Shown: positions 1 to 5,705 of the stretch, in pieces
Numbering within the stretch: position 1 is the first letter of the stretch
How the letters are laid out: each line of letters starts with the position of its first letter
Origin: Alphaproteobacteria bacterium
Lineage (GTDB): Bacteria > Pseudomonadota > Alphaproteobacteria > Rhizobiales > Rhizobiaceae
Assembly (NCBI GenBank): GCA_017308345.1
Contig: JAFKFE010000423.1
Span: 1-5,705, forward strand
Reading direction: 5' to 3'
Length of the DNA: 5,705 bases
Notes under the pieces: generated by a model
Database searches by the model: none
Seen by the model: only the letters and a program-made list of their open reading frames with translations
What the model was told of the DNA's origin: nothing
Made by a program: the position numbers and the translations under genes

Positions 1-1070
1 TCTATATATACTTCGCCATCGCTACCTTGGTTTTCTATGGATTTTGCAGGTTGTATTCTCCGCATCCATGGCAAAACTGGTCAATTCTTGTATCTGCTGT
101 TATTTTATTTTTGATATATTTTACGGTCCAGATCAGTGTCGCTGTCAATAACTGGTACGGCCCGTTCTTTGACTACGTACAGGGATTGATGGGCAAAACC
201 GTCGAGTCGACCAGCGGCGAATTCTACACCAAGCTTGCCCCTTTCGTCTGGCTGGCGCTGGTCGGCATGAATGTGCAGGTCGTCAACAATTTTATCGTCA
301 GCCATTGGATATTCCGTTGGCGCACGGCGATGAACGACTATTTCATGGCCAATTGGAGCCGACTGCGGCACATCGAGGGCGCGTCGCAGCGTATCCAGGA
401 AGACACGATGCGTTTTTCGCAGATCATGGAGGATCTGGGCACCAGCTTCGTCCAATCGATCATGACGCTGATCGCGTTCCTGCCGGTGATGATCCAACTG
501 CAGGCCCATATCACCGAGTTGCCCGTTATAGGGGCTGTTCCCCAGCCGCTGGTTGTTGCAGCCCTTGGATGGTGTCTGTTCGGAACGATTTCGGTGATGG
601 TGGCGGGCCTGAAGCTGCCCGGACTGCAGTTCCGGAACCAGCGCGTCGAGGCCGCTTATCGCAAGGAACTCGTCTACGGCGAGGATCACGCAGACAGGGC
701 TCAGCCGATTACCACGGCCGAACTTTTCACCAATGTTCGCCGCAACTACTTCCGGCTCTATTTTCACTACATTTATTTCAACGTAGTCCGTTATACATAT
801 TTGCAAGCGGACAATATCTTCCAGTTTTTCATCCTGGCACCGTCTTTCGTCGCCCATAAGATCACGCTTGGAGCGATGAATCAGATACTGAACGCCTTCG
901 GCAAGGTGACGAATTCGCTGCAATTCCTGTTGAATTCCTGGTCGACCATCGTCGAGTTGCAGTCTGTCCAGAAGCGTCTGCGCGCCTTCGAGGCGACGCT
1001 GCAAGGCGAGGCGTTGCCGGACATCGATCAGCGCTATCTCACTCGACAGGGTGCAGAAGACCCAGCCTGA
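1..1070 (+). CDS. SbmA/BacA-family peptide antibiotic transporter, 5'-truncated by the window edge
   Basis: Inner-membrane transporter of the SbmA/BacA family, known for proton-driven uptake of peptides (microcins, proline-rich and NCR peptides) and, for rhizobial BacA, needed for bacteroid survival and lipid A modification. The frame is open from the first full codon at 3, so the TTG at 27 is internal; about 355 residues are visible and, against the usual 400-420, roughly 60-70 N-terminal residues are missing. Numbering from codon 3: YSPHPWQNWSIL at 18-29, hydrophobic spans near 27-47, 80-103, 148-166, 183-203 and 257-283, family blocks RWRTAMN (105-111), HIEGASQRIQEDTMRF (123-138), EAAYRKELVYGED (216-228) and NYFRLYFHY (248-256). 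No ATP-binding domain follows, as expected for this family rather than the fused ABC relatives. Conserved acidic residues are retained. The 5' part is AT-rich compared with neighbours. Whether it is the orthologue of BacA or a paralogue cannot be settled here, so no symbol is given. Confidence 0.93.
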   Translation, partial: YIYFAIATLVFYGFCRLYSPHPWQNWSILVSAVILFLIYFTVQISVAVNNWYGPFFDYVQGLMGKTVESTSGEFYTKLAPFVWLALVGMNVQVVNNFIVSHWIFRWRTAMNDYFMANWSRLRHIEGASQRIQEDTMRFSQIMEDLGTSFVQSIMTLIAFLPVMIQLQAHITELPVIGAVPQPLVVAALGWCLFGTISVMVAGLKLPGLQFRNQRVEAAYRKELVYGEDHADRAQPITTAELFTNVRRNYFRLYFHYIYFNVVRYTYLQADNIFQFFILAPSFVAHKITLGAMNQILNAFGKVTNSLQFLLNSWSTIVELQSVQKRLRAFEATLQGEALPDIDQRYLTRQGAEDPA

Positions 1071-1082
1071 ACCGGGCAGTTC

Positions 1083-1104
1083 GTGGGGCGGCTCAGCCGC
1101 CCAC
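1083..1104. terminator. GC-rich hairpin between convergent genes, possible bidirectional terminator
   Basis: A 7-bp stem GGGCGGC (1086-1092) / GCCGCCC (1096-1102) encloses the loop TCA, which on the minus strand is the TGA stop of the deacetylase gene; two more pairs (1083-1084 with 1103-1104) form past a bulged G at 1085. It starts 12 nt after the transporter stop. There is no T-run on either side, so a classical intrinsic terminator is not supported; it could still stall polymerase or protect the 3' ends. Confidence 0.35.
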
Positions 1105-2103
1105 GGTCGCCTGCGCTTTGCCGGCGCGTCGGCGTTCTACATAGTCGCGGAAGCTAATGCACTCCACATCGGCTTTCACGCAGATCTCGCCGGCGAAGCG
1201 CTCCAGCGCGTCCCAATAGGCGCCGTTATTCATCAGCGTGAAGTGGAAGCCGAGTTCCAGCGGCAGGCGCTTGCCGTTGTACTCGGTATCGAAGGCGGCG
1301 CGGAATGCCTGATAGGCGCGATCGGCGAACTCGCCCGCCATGGCCGGCTTCTCCGTGCCGCCCGAGTGGCGGACGTAGAGATTGTAGTCCATGGCGACCA
1401 CCGGCTTCGCCTTCGGTCCCTCCGGGATGAGCGGCAGGGCAAAGCGGGTTGTGCCATTGAGGGTTGGCGGCACGGCCGGACCGTTCGAAACGCCGCTGGC
1501 GTCATATTGGAAACCGGCCTCGGGCAGCGCTTCGTAAAGCGCCTTGCCGGTTGAAAGGTAGGGCGCGCGAAAGCCGACAACCGTATGTTGCGCGAAATCG
1601 CGCCAGCCGGCCGGTTCCGGGATGCCGTTGATCGCATAGGCGTTCTCGAAAATGCGCCGGACGGAGGCGAATTCGGCCAGCCAGTCGGCCTTGCTCCAGT
1701 TCTTGCCGTCGAAATGGCCGCAGGCATGGCTGCCGATGTCGTGGCCCTCGGCCGCGGCAAGCCGGACCTGCTCCAGCCGGTCGGCCACGTCCTGCTTCGA
1801 GGCCCCGAAGCCGACATTGGATTTGCCGGCGGCCTTGCCGGGGCCGGCATAGTCCTGCCGCGTTTCCGGCGAGAGCAGGAACACGCAGGACAGGAAATAG
1901 GTGAAATGCGCGCCCGTGCGCCTTGCCAGCGCCCGGCTGCGCTCCCATTGCGAGATCTCGCGGGCGGCGTCGAACGAGATCAGCACGATCTGCTTGGGTT
2001 TGGCTGGCGAGCCGACTGGCGATTTCGGCGGATCGGCCAAGGCCATATTGGCTGAGGCAAGCGAGGCGATACTGAATGCAAGGACGCGGTACGAACGAAG
2101 CAT
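1093..2103 (-). CDS. Secreted polysaccharide deacetylase (NodB/CE4-like) family protein
   Basis: Predicted exported member of the polysaccharide deacetylase superfamily, enzymes that remove acetyl groups from N-acetylglucosamine-type sugars in peptidoglycan, chitin or exopolysaccharide. The chosen start is the ATG at 2103 (336 aa): it has GGAAGG 6 nt upstream and gives a clean signal peptide (MLRSYR, then VLAFSIASLASANMALA, cleavage near ALA-DP at 23/24). A TTG at 2142 in the same frame would bury the signal behind 13 residues. CE4-like landmarks in order: SFDAA (43-47, motif 1), HDIGSHACGH (121-130, the HxxxH metal motif), GFRAPY (177-182, RxPY motif 3), YDAS (200-203), MDYNLYV (238-244) and LGFHFT (284-289, C-terminal His). 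Motif 1 has only one Asp where CE4 enzymes usually have two. Four cysteines (73, 128, 308, 315) remain after signal removal. The substrate is unknown, and activity is uncertain because of the motif 1 change. It converges on the transporter gene. Confidence 0.82.
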   Translation of the reverse strand: MLRSYRVLAFSIASLASANMALADPPKSPVGSPAKPKQIVLISFDAAREISQWERSRALARRTGAHFTYFLSCVFLLSPETRQDYAGPGKAAGKSNVGFGASKQDVADRLEQVRLAAAEGHDIGSHACGHFDGKNWSKADWLAEFASVRRIFENAYAINGIPEPAGWRDFAQHTVVGFRAPYLSTGKALYEALPEAGFQYDASGVSNGPAVPPTLNGTTRFALPLIPEGPKAKPVVAMDYNLYVRHSGGTEKPAMAGEFADRAYQAFRAAFDTEYNGKRLPLELGFHFTLMNNGAYWDALERFAGEICVKADVECISFRDYVERRRAGKAQATVGG

Positions 2104-2109
2104 CGGCAA

Positions 2110-2115
2110 CCTTCC
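2110..2115 (-). promoter_or_regulatory. Shine-Dalgarno site deciding the deacetylase start
   Basis: On the minus strand GGAAGG lies 6 nt before the ATG at 2103. This is a strong ribosome binding site and, with the signal peptide that begins at that ATG, argues against the longer TTG start at 2142. Confidence 0.7.
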
Positions 2116-2128
2116 GACGGAGACCCTT

Positions 2129-2147
2129 CCGGCTGATTGCAAGCCGG
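2129..2147. promoter_or_regulatory. Dyad in the divergent intergenic region, possible operator or 5'UTR hairpin
   Basis: CCGGCT (2129-2134) and AGCCGG (2142-2147) form a perfect 6-bp inverted repeat around a 7-nt spacer, 25 nt upstream of the deacetylase ATG. A separate perfect 10-bp palindrome, GCATCGATGC, lies at 2164-2173. The 204-nt region 2104-2307 must carry the promoters for both divergent genes, but I see no good match to the alphaproteobacterial -35/-10 consensus on either strand. GC-rich DNA yields short dyads by chance, so the regulatory role is a guess. Confidence 0.2.
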
Positions 2148-2307
2148 CTATCGCCCAATTGTGGCATCGATGCGATCCGGCAAGACCTCTGGGGCGGCTG
2201 GGGTTGCGCGCCGATTTTCCGACCGGCCCCCTTCCATGCCGACAAAATTTCGCTAAAACGCGGGCTCAAGAAGTGCCCTGTTCCGGGGCCGCAATGGTTT
2301 TGATTTG

Positions 2308-2973
2308 ATGTCGGACGACAGTTTTATCCGCGAAGTCAACGAAGAGATGCGTCGCGAACAGGCGCAGGCGCTGTGGGACCGCTTTGGCCCGGCCATTCTC
2401 GGCATCGCCATCCTGATCGTGCTGGCGACAGCCGCCGTCGTTGGCTACCGCTATTGGGACGAGACCCGCGCCAACCGTTCGGGCGACGCCTTCTCGGCGG
2501 CGCTCAAGCTCGCCAATGACGGCAAGAACGACGAGGCGATCGCGGCCCTCGATCAGTTGGAGAAAGACGGCTACGGCGCCTATCCGCTGCTGGCCCGCAT
2601 GCGCGCCGCGACCGTCAAGGCCGACAAGGGCGACGTCGACGGCGCGGTCAAGGATTTCGACGGCGTCGCGGCCGACAACGCCATTCCCGCCGGCATCCGC
2701 GACATGGCGAGGCTGAGGGCGGCGCTGTTGCTCGTCGACCACGGCTCCTTCGCCGATGTCTCCAGCCGGGTCGAGGCGCTCACCGCCGACACCAACCCGC
2801 TGCGCCACTCGGCGCGCGAGGCGCTTGGCCTCGCCGCCTGGAAGGACGGCAAGTCGGCGGACGCGCTCAAACTGTTCGACCAGATCTCTTCGGATGACGG
2901 CGCCCCGCGCAATGTGCGCCAGCGGGCAACGCTGATGTCCGAGCTGATCCGCGGGTCGGGCAACGCCTCGTGA
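2308..2973 (+). CDS. YfgM-like membrane-anchored tetratricopeptide repeat protein
   Basis: A 221-residue protein with the architecture of YfgM (about 206 aa in E. coli), an ancillary SecYEG-translocon subunit that works with the periplasmic chaperone PpiD. A short charged cytoplasmic N-terminus (SFIREVNEEMRREQ, 5-18) precedes one transmembrane helix at about 27-47, then a periplasmic alpha-helical TPR-like region: helix pairs near 58-86 (AFSAALKLANDG...DEAIAALDQLEKD), 92-122 and 165-195 (AREALGLAAWKDGKSADALKLFDQIS). The start is the ATG at 2308; a TTG at 2305 is directly before it in frame and is less likely. No clear Shine-Dalgarno is visible. The stop is 6 nt before der, and a yfgM-type gene upstream of der is a known gene order. 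I give no symbol because identity rests on architecture and context rather than on a distinctive motif. Confidence 0.85.
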   Translation: MSDDSFIREVNEEMRREQAQALWDRFGPAILGIAILIVLATAAVVGYRYWDETRANRSGDAFSAALKLANDGKNDEAIAALDQLEKDGYGAYPLLARMRAATVKADKGDVDGAVKDFDGVAADNAIPAGIRDMARLRAALLLVDHGSFADVSSRVEALTADTNPLRHSAREALGLAAWKDGKSADALKLFDQISSDDGAPRNVRQRATLMSELIRGSGNAS

Positions 2974-2979
2974 CCCCGG

Positions 2980-4410
2980 ATGTCGTTCAAAGTCGCCATC
3001 ATCGGCCGGCCTAACGTCGGCAAATCGACTCTTTTCAATCGGCTGGTCGGAAAGAAGCTGGCGCTTGTCGACGACACGCCGGGCGTGACACGCGACCGTC
3101 GCATCCATGCGGCGAAACTCTACGACCTTCATTTCGATGTCATCGACACCGCCGGTTTCGAGGATGCTGCGGCTTCGACGCTGCCCGGCCGCATGCGCCA
3201 GCAGACCGAGATCGCCATCCGCGAGGCGGACCTCATATTCTTCACGGTCGATGCCAAGTCCGGCCTGATGCCGGACGACCGCACCTTCGCCGACGTGGTG
3301 CGCAAATCCGGCAAGCCGGTGGTGCTCGTCGCCAACAAGGCCGAGGCGCGCGGCGCTCAAGGCGGCATGCTGGAGGCCTGGGAGCTCGGCCTCGGCGAGC
3401 CGATCCCGGTCTCGGCCGAGCACGGCCAGGGCATGCCCGACCTGCGCGACGCGGTGGTCGAAGCGCTTGGCCAGGAACGTGTCTTCGGCGAGGACGAGGA
3501 AGACGACGGCGACGAGATCGCCGCCAGCGAGGTGCTGATCGGCGAGGACATCGCCGACCCGGACGCTGAAGCACCCTATGACGATACCAAGCCGCTGCGC
3601 ATCGCCGTCGTCGGCCGCCCGAACGCCGGCAAATCGACGCTGATCAATGCGCTGATCGGCGAGGAGCGGCTGCTCACCGGTCCGGAAGCCGGCATCACCC
3701 GCGATTCGATCTCGGTCGACTGGGATTGGCGCGGCCGCCGCATCAAGCTGTTCGACACCGCCGGCATGCGGCGCAAGTCGAAGGTGCAGGAGAAGCTCGA
3801 AAAGCTCTCGGTGCAGGACGGCTTGCGCGCCATCCGCTTCGCCGAGATCGTCATCATCGTGCTCGACGCCACCATTCCCTTCGAGAAGCAGGACCTGCAG
3901 ATCGCCGACCTCATCATCCGCGAGGGCAGGGCGCCGGTGATCGCCTTCAACAAATGGGACCTGATCGATAATCCGCAGGAACTGCTGGCCGAGCTGCGCG
4001 AGAAGACCGGGCGGCTCTTGCCGCAGGTGCGCGGCATCCAGGCGGTGACTGTGTCGGCCGAGACCGGGCGCGGCCTCGACAAGCTGATGGAAAGCGTCAT
4101 CAAGACGCACAGGGTCTGGAACAGCCGCGTCTCCACCGGCAAGCTCAACCGCTGGCTGGAAGGCATCCTGGCGCATCATCCGCCGCCCGCCGTCGCCGGC
4201 CGCCGCCTGAAGATCAAATATGTCACGCAGGCCAAGACCCGCCCGCCGGGCTTCGTCGTCTCCTGCTCGCGCCCGGACGCGATGCCGCAATCCTATGTCC
4301 GCTACCTGACCAACAGCCTGCGCGAAGCCTTCGACATGCCTGGCGTGCCGATCCGCATGGCGCTGCGCGCCTCGGACAATCCGTTCGCGGGCAGGGCGAA
4401 GAAGCGGTGA
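2980..4410 (+). CDS. der: Ribosome-associated GTPase Der (EngA)
   Basis: Essential double-GTPase that acts in maturation of the 50S ribosomal subunit. At 476 aa it is full length. GTPase domain 1: P-loop GRPNVGKST (9-17), TPGVTRDR (33-40), DTAG (56-59), NKAE (119-122), SAE (145-147). An acidic linker (170-202, rich in Asp/Glu) leads to GTPase domain 2: GRPNAGKST (212-220), GITRDS (238-243), [11 protein letters not shown] (259-269), NKWD (324-327), SAETGRG (359-365). The C-terminal KH-like domain runs from about 372 to 476, with a basic tail ending AKKR. The ATG at 2980 places the P-loop at the usual distance from the N-terminus. There is no strong Shine-Dalgarno; with only 6 nt after the upstream stop, translation is probably coupled to the yfgM-like gene. 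The G4 motif of domain 1 is NKAE rather than NKxD, which I recall as common in alphaproteobacterial Der. No frameshift or missing motif. Confidence 0.98.
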   Translation: MSFKVAIIGRPNVGKSTLFNRLVGKKLALVDDTPGVTRDRRIHAAKLYDLHFDVIDTAGFEDAAASTLPGRMRQQTEIAIREADLIFFTVDAKSGLMPDDRTFADVVRKSGKPVVLVANKAEARGAQGGMLEAWELGLGEPIPVSAEHGQGMPDLRDAVVEALGQERVFGEDEEDDGDEIAASEVLIGEDIADPDAEAPYDDTKPLRIAVVGRPNAGKSTLINALIGEERLLTGPEAGITRDSISVDWDWRGRRIKLFDTAGMRRKSKVQEKLEKLSVQDGLRAIRFAEIVIIVLDATIPFEKQDLQIADLIIREGRAPVIAFNKWDLIDNPQELLAELREKTGRLLPQVRGIQAVTVSAETGRGLDKLMESVIKTHRVWNSRVSTGKLNRWLEGILAHHPPPAVAGRRLKIKYVTQAKTRPPGFVVSCSRPDAMPQSYVRYLTNSLREAFDMPGVPIRMALRASDNPFAGRAKKR

Positions 4411-4416
4411 GGCTTT

Positions 4417-4430
4417 GGGAAGCGCTTCCC
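4417..4430 (+). terminator. Perfect 14-nt palindrome just after der, possible weak terminator
   Basis: GGGAAGCGCTTCCC begins 6 nt after the der stop codon and is perfectly self-complementary (realistic stem GGGAA/TTCCC with a GCGC loop). It is followed by TTCGGTCGTC, only moderately T-rich, so it is a poor intrinsic terminator on sequence alone. Its position suggests it marks the end of the yfgM-like/der transcript, perhaps together with the long inverted repeat downstream. Confidence 0.4.
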
Positions 4431-4436
4431 TTCGGT

Positions 4437-4614
4437 CGTCATCCCCGGGCGGAGCAAGGAGCGAAGCGACGCGCGCAGACCCGAGGATCCATGCCGTGAC
4501 CTGGAGGCGCCGCCTACGGTGCAGAATTCTGCGCCGCTGAATTCTTCGGTCGACGCAACGGAATGGATCCTCGGGTCTGCGCTCCGCTTCGCGTCGCTCC
4601 GCCCGCGGATGACG
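4437..4614. repeat. ~178-bp palindromic intergenic element with long inverted repeats
   Basis: The outer ends are CGTCATCC (4437-4444) and GGATGACG (4607-4614), exact reverse complements. CGGGCGGAGC (4446-4455) matches GCTCCGCCCG (4596-4605) in reverse complement. The innermost arm is a perfect 20-bp match: 4473-4492 (GCGCAGACCCGAGGATCCAT) against 4563-4582. The ends align imperfectly between these blocks, where both arms carry variants of a GCGAAGCG/CGCTTCGC motif. The ~70-nt centre contains smaller hairpins: AGGCGCCGCCT (4505-4515) and the perfect 12-nt palindrome GCAGAATTCTGC (4521-4532). There is no coding potential or obvious target-site duplication. From memory, GGATCCATGCCGTGACC-type palindromes recur between genes in Mesorhizobium; copy number here is not visible. 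It is best described as a MITE/BIME-like interspersed element, able to fold as RNA in either direction between the convergent der and lysR genes. Confidence 0.85.
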
Positions 4615-4627
4615 AACCGCGCAGGGC

Positions 4628-5545
4628 CTAAGCCACTCTGAGCAACTCTTTCGTCTCCGCTCCCTCCGGCAACGTCTCCACCGCCGCCTGCAGCAAAATC
4701 TCGGCCAGCCGCGCCGCGACCGGATCGAGCTCGGCGTCCTTCTGGTGCAGATGCAGCGCCATCTTGGGCAGGGCCGGCAGATCGAGCACGCCCGGCGCGA
4801 TTGCCCTGATATTGGCCGGCAGGCCGATATCGGTGCGGATCGTCAGGCCGAGTCCCGCCGCCACCGCCGCCCAGATGCCGCCGAGGCTGGGGCTCGAGAA
4901 GGCCATGCGCCAGGGCATCCCTGCGCGGTCGAGCGTCTCGGTCGCGACAGTGCGCAGAAGACACGGCGCCTCGAACACCACCAGCGGCAGCGGCTCGCCA
5001 TTGCGCGGCCCCGCCTCGATCGGTTTCGCCGGGCCGATCCAGCGCGCCTGCACGTCGGCCACATGCCGGCTGTAGGGCAGGGCCATGCCGTCATGCCAGG
5101 CGAGCGCGATGTCGAGATTACCGGCAAGGACGCGCTCCGCCAGGTCGTGGCTGCGCCCGATCCGCGCTTCGATGCGGACCTTGGGATGGGCGCGGGCGAA
5201 GCGGCCGAGCACGTCGGGCAGCACGGCTTCGCCGAAATCCTCCTGCAGGCCGAGCCGCACCCAGCCTTCCAGCTCGACGTCGCGGATGGCGGCGGCCGCC
5301 TCGTCGTTGAGCTCGATCAGCCGCCGCGCATAGCCCAGCAACGTCTCGCCGGCCTCGGTGAGCGCCAGACCGCGCCCCGCCTTGCGGAAGATGGGCGTAT
5401 CCGCCTGCTCTTCCAGTTTCTTCAGTTGCGCGCTGACGGCGGACGTCGAGCGCCCCAGCCGTTCGGCCGCCTTGGCGAAGCTGCCCAGCTCCATGCCGGT
5501 GACGAAGGTCCTGAGGACATCGAGGTCGAACGTGACTCGTCGCAT
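4628..5545 (-). CDS. LysR-family transcriptional regulator
   Basis: A 305-residue LysR-type regulator: an N-terminal winged helix-turn-helix binds DNA and a C-terminal periplasmic-binding-protein-like domain senses a small molecule. The N-terminus reads FDLDVLRTFV (6-15), then the helix-turn-helix at about 22-44 (SFAKAAERLGRSTSAVSAQL...), the wing with PIFRKAGRGLALTEAG (51-66), and a linker helix to about 90. The effector domain starts near GWVRLGLQEDFGEAVLP and includes the family-typical NLDIALAW segment. Start chosen at the ATG at 5545, which gives the standard LysR N-terminus and length and has GGGA 7 nt upstream; the frame stays open to a GTG at 5629 (with an ATG at 5617), which would add an atypical, AT-rich 28-residue leader. 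The ligand and targets cannot be inferred: the gene converges on der, and any divergent target would lie beyond the right edge. Confidence 0.92.
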   Translation of the reverse strand: MRRVTFDLDVLRTFVTGMELGSFAKAAERLGRSTSAVSAQLKKLEEQADTPIFRKAGRGLALTEAGETLLGYARRLIELNDEAAAAIRDVELEGWVRLGLQEDFGEAVLPDVLGRFARAHPKVRIEARIGRSHDLAERVLAGNLDIALAWHDGMALPYSRHVADVQARWIGPAKPIEAGPRNGEPLPLVVFEAPCLLRTVATETLDRAGMPWRMAFSSPSLGGIWAAVAAGLGLTIRTDIGLPANIRAIAPGVLDLPALPKMALHLHQKDAELDPVAARLAEILLQAAVETLPEGAETKELLRVA

Positions 5546-5561
5546 GAGATCATCCCGATTT

Positions 5562-5589
5562 TCAGGATTGTTGATCAAAAACTTCCTGA
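5562..5589. promoter_or_regulatory. Nested dyad upstream of lysR, candidate operator/autoregulatory site
   Basis: TCAGGA (5562-5567) and TCCTGA (5584-5589) are inverted repeats flanking the 8-bp palindrome TTGATCAA (5571-5578). The site is centred about 30 bp upstream of the preferred lysR start, in a locally AT-rich stretch, as expected for a LysR autoregulatory or divergent control site. On the + strand TTGATC (5571-5576) and TATGGA (5593-5598), 16 nt apart, resemble a weak sigma-70 promoter reading rightward. Both readings are tentative, and the interpretation fails if lysR really starts at 5617 or 5629. Confidence 0.3.
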
Positions 5590-5639
5590 TTTTATGGATG
5601 AAGCTATGGCGCTCCATCCCGTCCGTCACGCCGTCCGCC

Positions 5640-5690
5640 AGAGCATGATGCCGAAAAGTGTGCAGCGGTTTTCGGCCGACATCATGCTCT
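5640..5690. repeat. Rhizobial-type interspersed palindromic repeat, probably continuing past the window edge
   Basis: AGAGCATGATG (5640-5650) and CATCATGCTCT (5680-5690) are an exact 11-bp inverted repeat. Inside it CCGAAAA (5651-5657) pairs with TTTTCGG (5669-5675), leaving an 11-nt loop (5658-5668) and a one-sided 4-nt bulge CCGA (5676-5679). I recognise this AGCATGATG...CGAAAA...TTTTCGG...CATCATGCT pattern from memory as a frequent intergenic repeat in Mesorhizobium and related rhizobia, and the trailing ATCTCTTTGATTT (5691-5703) also fits the extended repeat, so the full unit likely runs beyond 5705. Family name and copy number cannot be given without a search. Confidence 0.8.
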
Positions 5691-5705
5691 ATCTCTTTGA
5701 TTTCG

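Noticed and set aside
27..29. TTG at 27 as the transporter start
   Set aside because: The frame is open back to the window edge, and the family normally has about 60-70 further N-terminal residues including membrane segments, so this is an internal Leu codon.
105..1004. A ~300-codon open frame antisense to the transporter
   Set aside because: The opposite strand encodes an unmistakable SbmA/BacA protein; the antisense translation shows no family features.
1..2103. The transporter and deacetylase as a novel envelope-modifying/peptide-resistance operon
   Set aside because: The genes are convergent, so they are not co-transcribed, and nothing in the sequence beyond proximity links their functions.
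1502..2269. A 255-codon minus-strand frame overlapping the deacetylase
   Set aside because: It is a frame shadow of the deacetylase gene, which alone has a signal peptide, a Shine-Dalgarno and family motifs. I saw no sign of a frameshift joining the two.
2266..4290. A 674-codon open frame on the minus strand
   Set aside because: It is antisense to the YfgM-like and der genes. Its Arg/Asp/Val/His-rich, low-complexity translation is typical of the antisense of GC-rich coding DNA and it has no recognisable domain.
4437..4614. Inverted repeats as the ends of an insertion sequence or a CRISPR array
   Set aside because: There is no transposase, no space for one, no clear target duplication, and only a single inverted pair rather than regularly spaced direct repeats.
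4302..4964. A 220-codon minus-strand frame spanning the der 3' end, the palindrome and the lysR 3' part
   Set aside because: It crosses a repeat element and two real genes in other frames and has a low-complexity Arg/Gly/Ala-rich translation; it is a GC-driven shadow.

Overview
The window looks like chromosomal DNA from a high-GC alphaproteobacterium of the order Hyphomicrobiales (Rhizobiales), most likely Mesorhizobium or a close relative. Three things point there: the Der sequence with its NKAE G4 motif, a BacA/SbmA-type transporter, and two palindromic intergenic repeats of a style I recognise from memory of rhizobial genomes. The genus call is inference, not a database result.

Layout. 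Positions 1-1070 (+) hold the 3' part of an SbmA/BacA-family peptide uptake transporter; the true start lies left of the window. It converges, with a 22-nt gap and a GC-rich hairpin at the junction, on a secreted NodB/CE4-like polysaccharide deacetylase family protein (1093-2103, -). A 204-nt divergent intergenic region follows. Next comes a tight two-gene unit on the + strand: a membrane-anchored YfgM-like TPR protein (2308-2973) and the double-GTPase ribosome assembly factor Der/EngA (2980-4410), 6 nt apart. A 217-nt gap after der holds a perfect 14-nt palindrome (possible weak terminator) and a ~178-bp long-inverted-repeat element (4437-4614). A LysR-family regulator (4628-5545, -) follows, read toward der. 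Upstream of it are a nested dyad that could be an operator and, at the right edge, a second palindromic repeat (5640-5690) that probably continues out of the window.

How the genes relate. yfgM-like and der form a housekeeping unit (envelope translocon/chaperone assistance plus 50S biogenesis), a pairing known from E. coli, where bamB sits between them. Here bamB is absent from that position. The transporter and the deacetylase both concern the cell envelope but are convergent, so they are not an operon. The LysR gene has no visible target in the window; a divergent target would lie to the right of 5705.

I found no CRISPR array, tRNA, rRNA, transposase or phage gene. I see no convincing undescribed multi-gene system; the least routine items are the palindromic elements around lysR, the substituted motif 1 of the deacetylase, and the AT-rich 5' part of the transporter gene.
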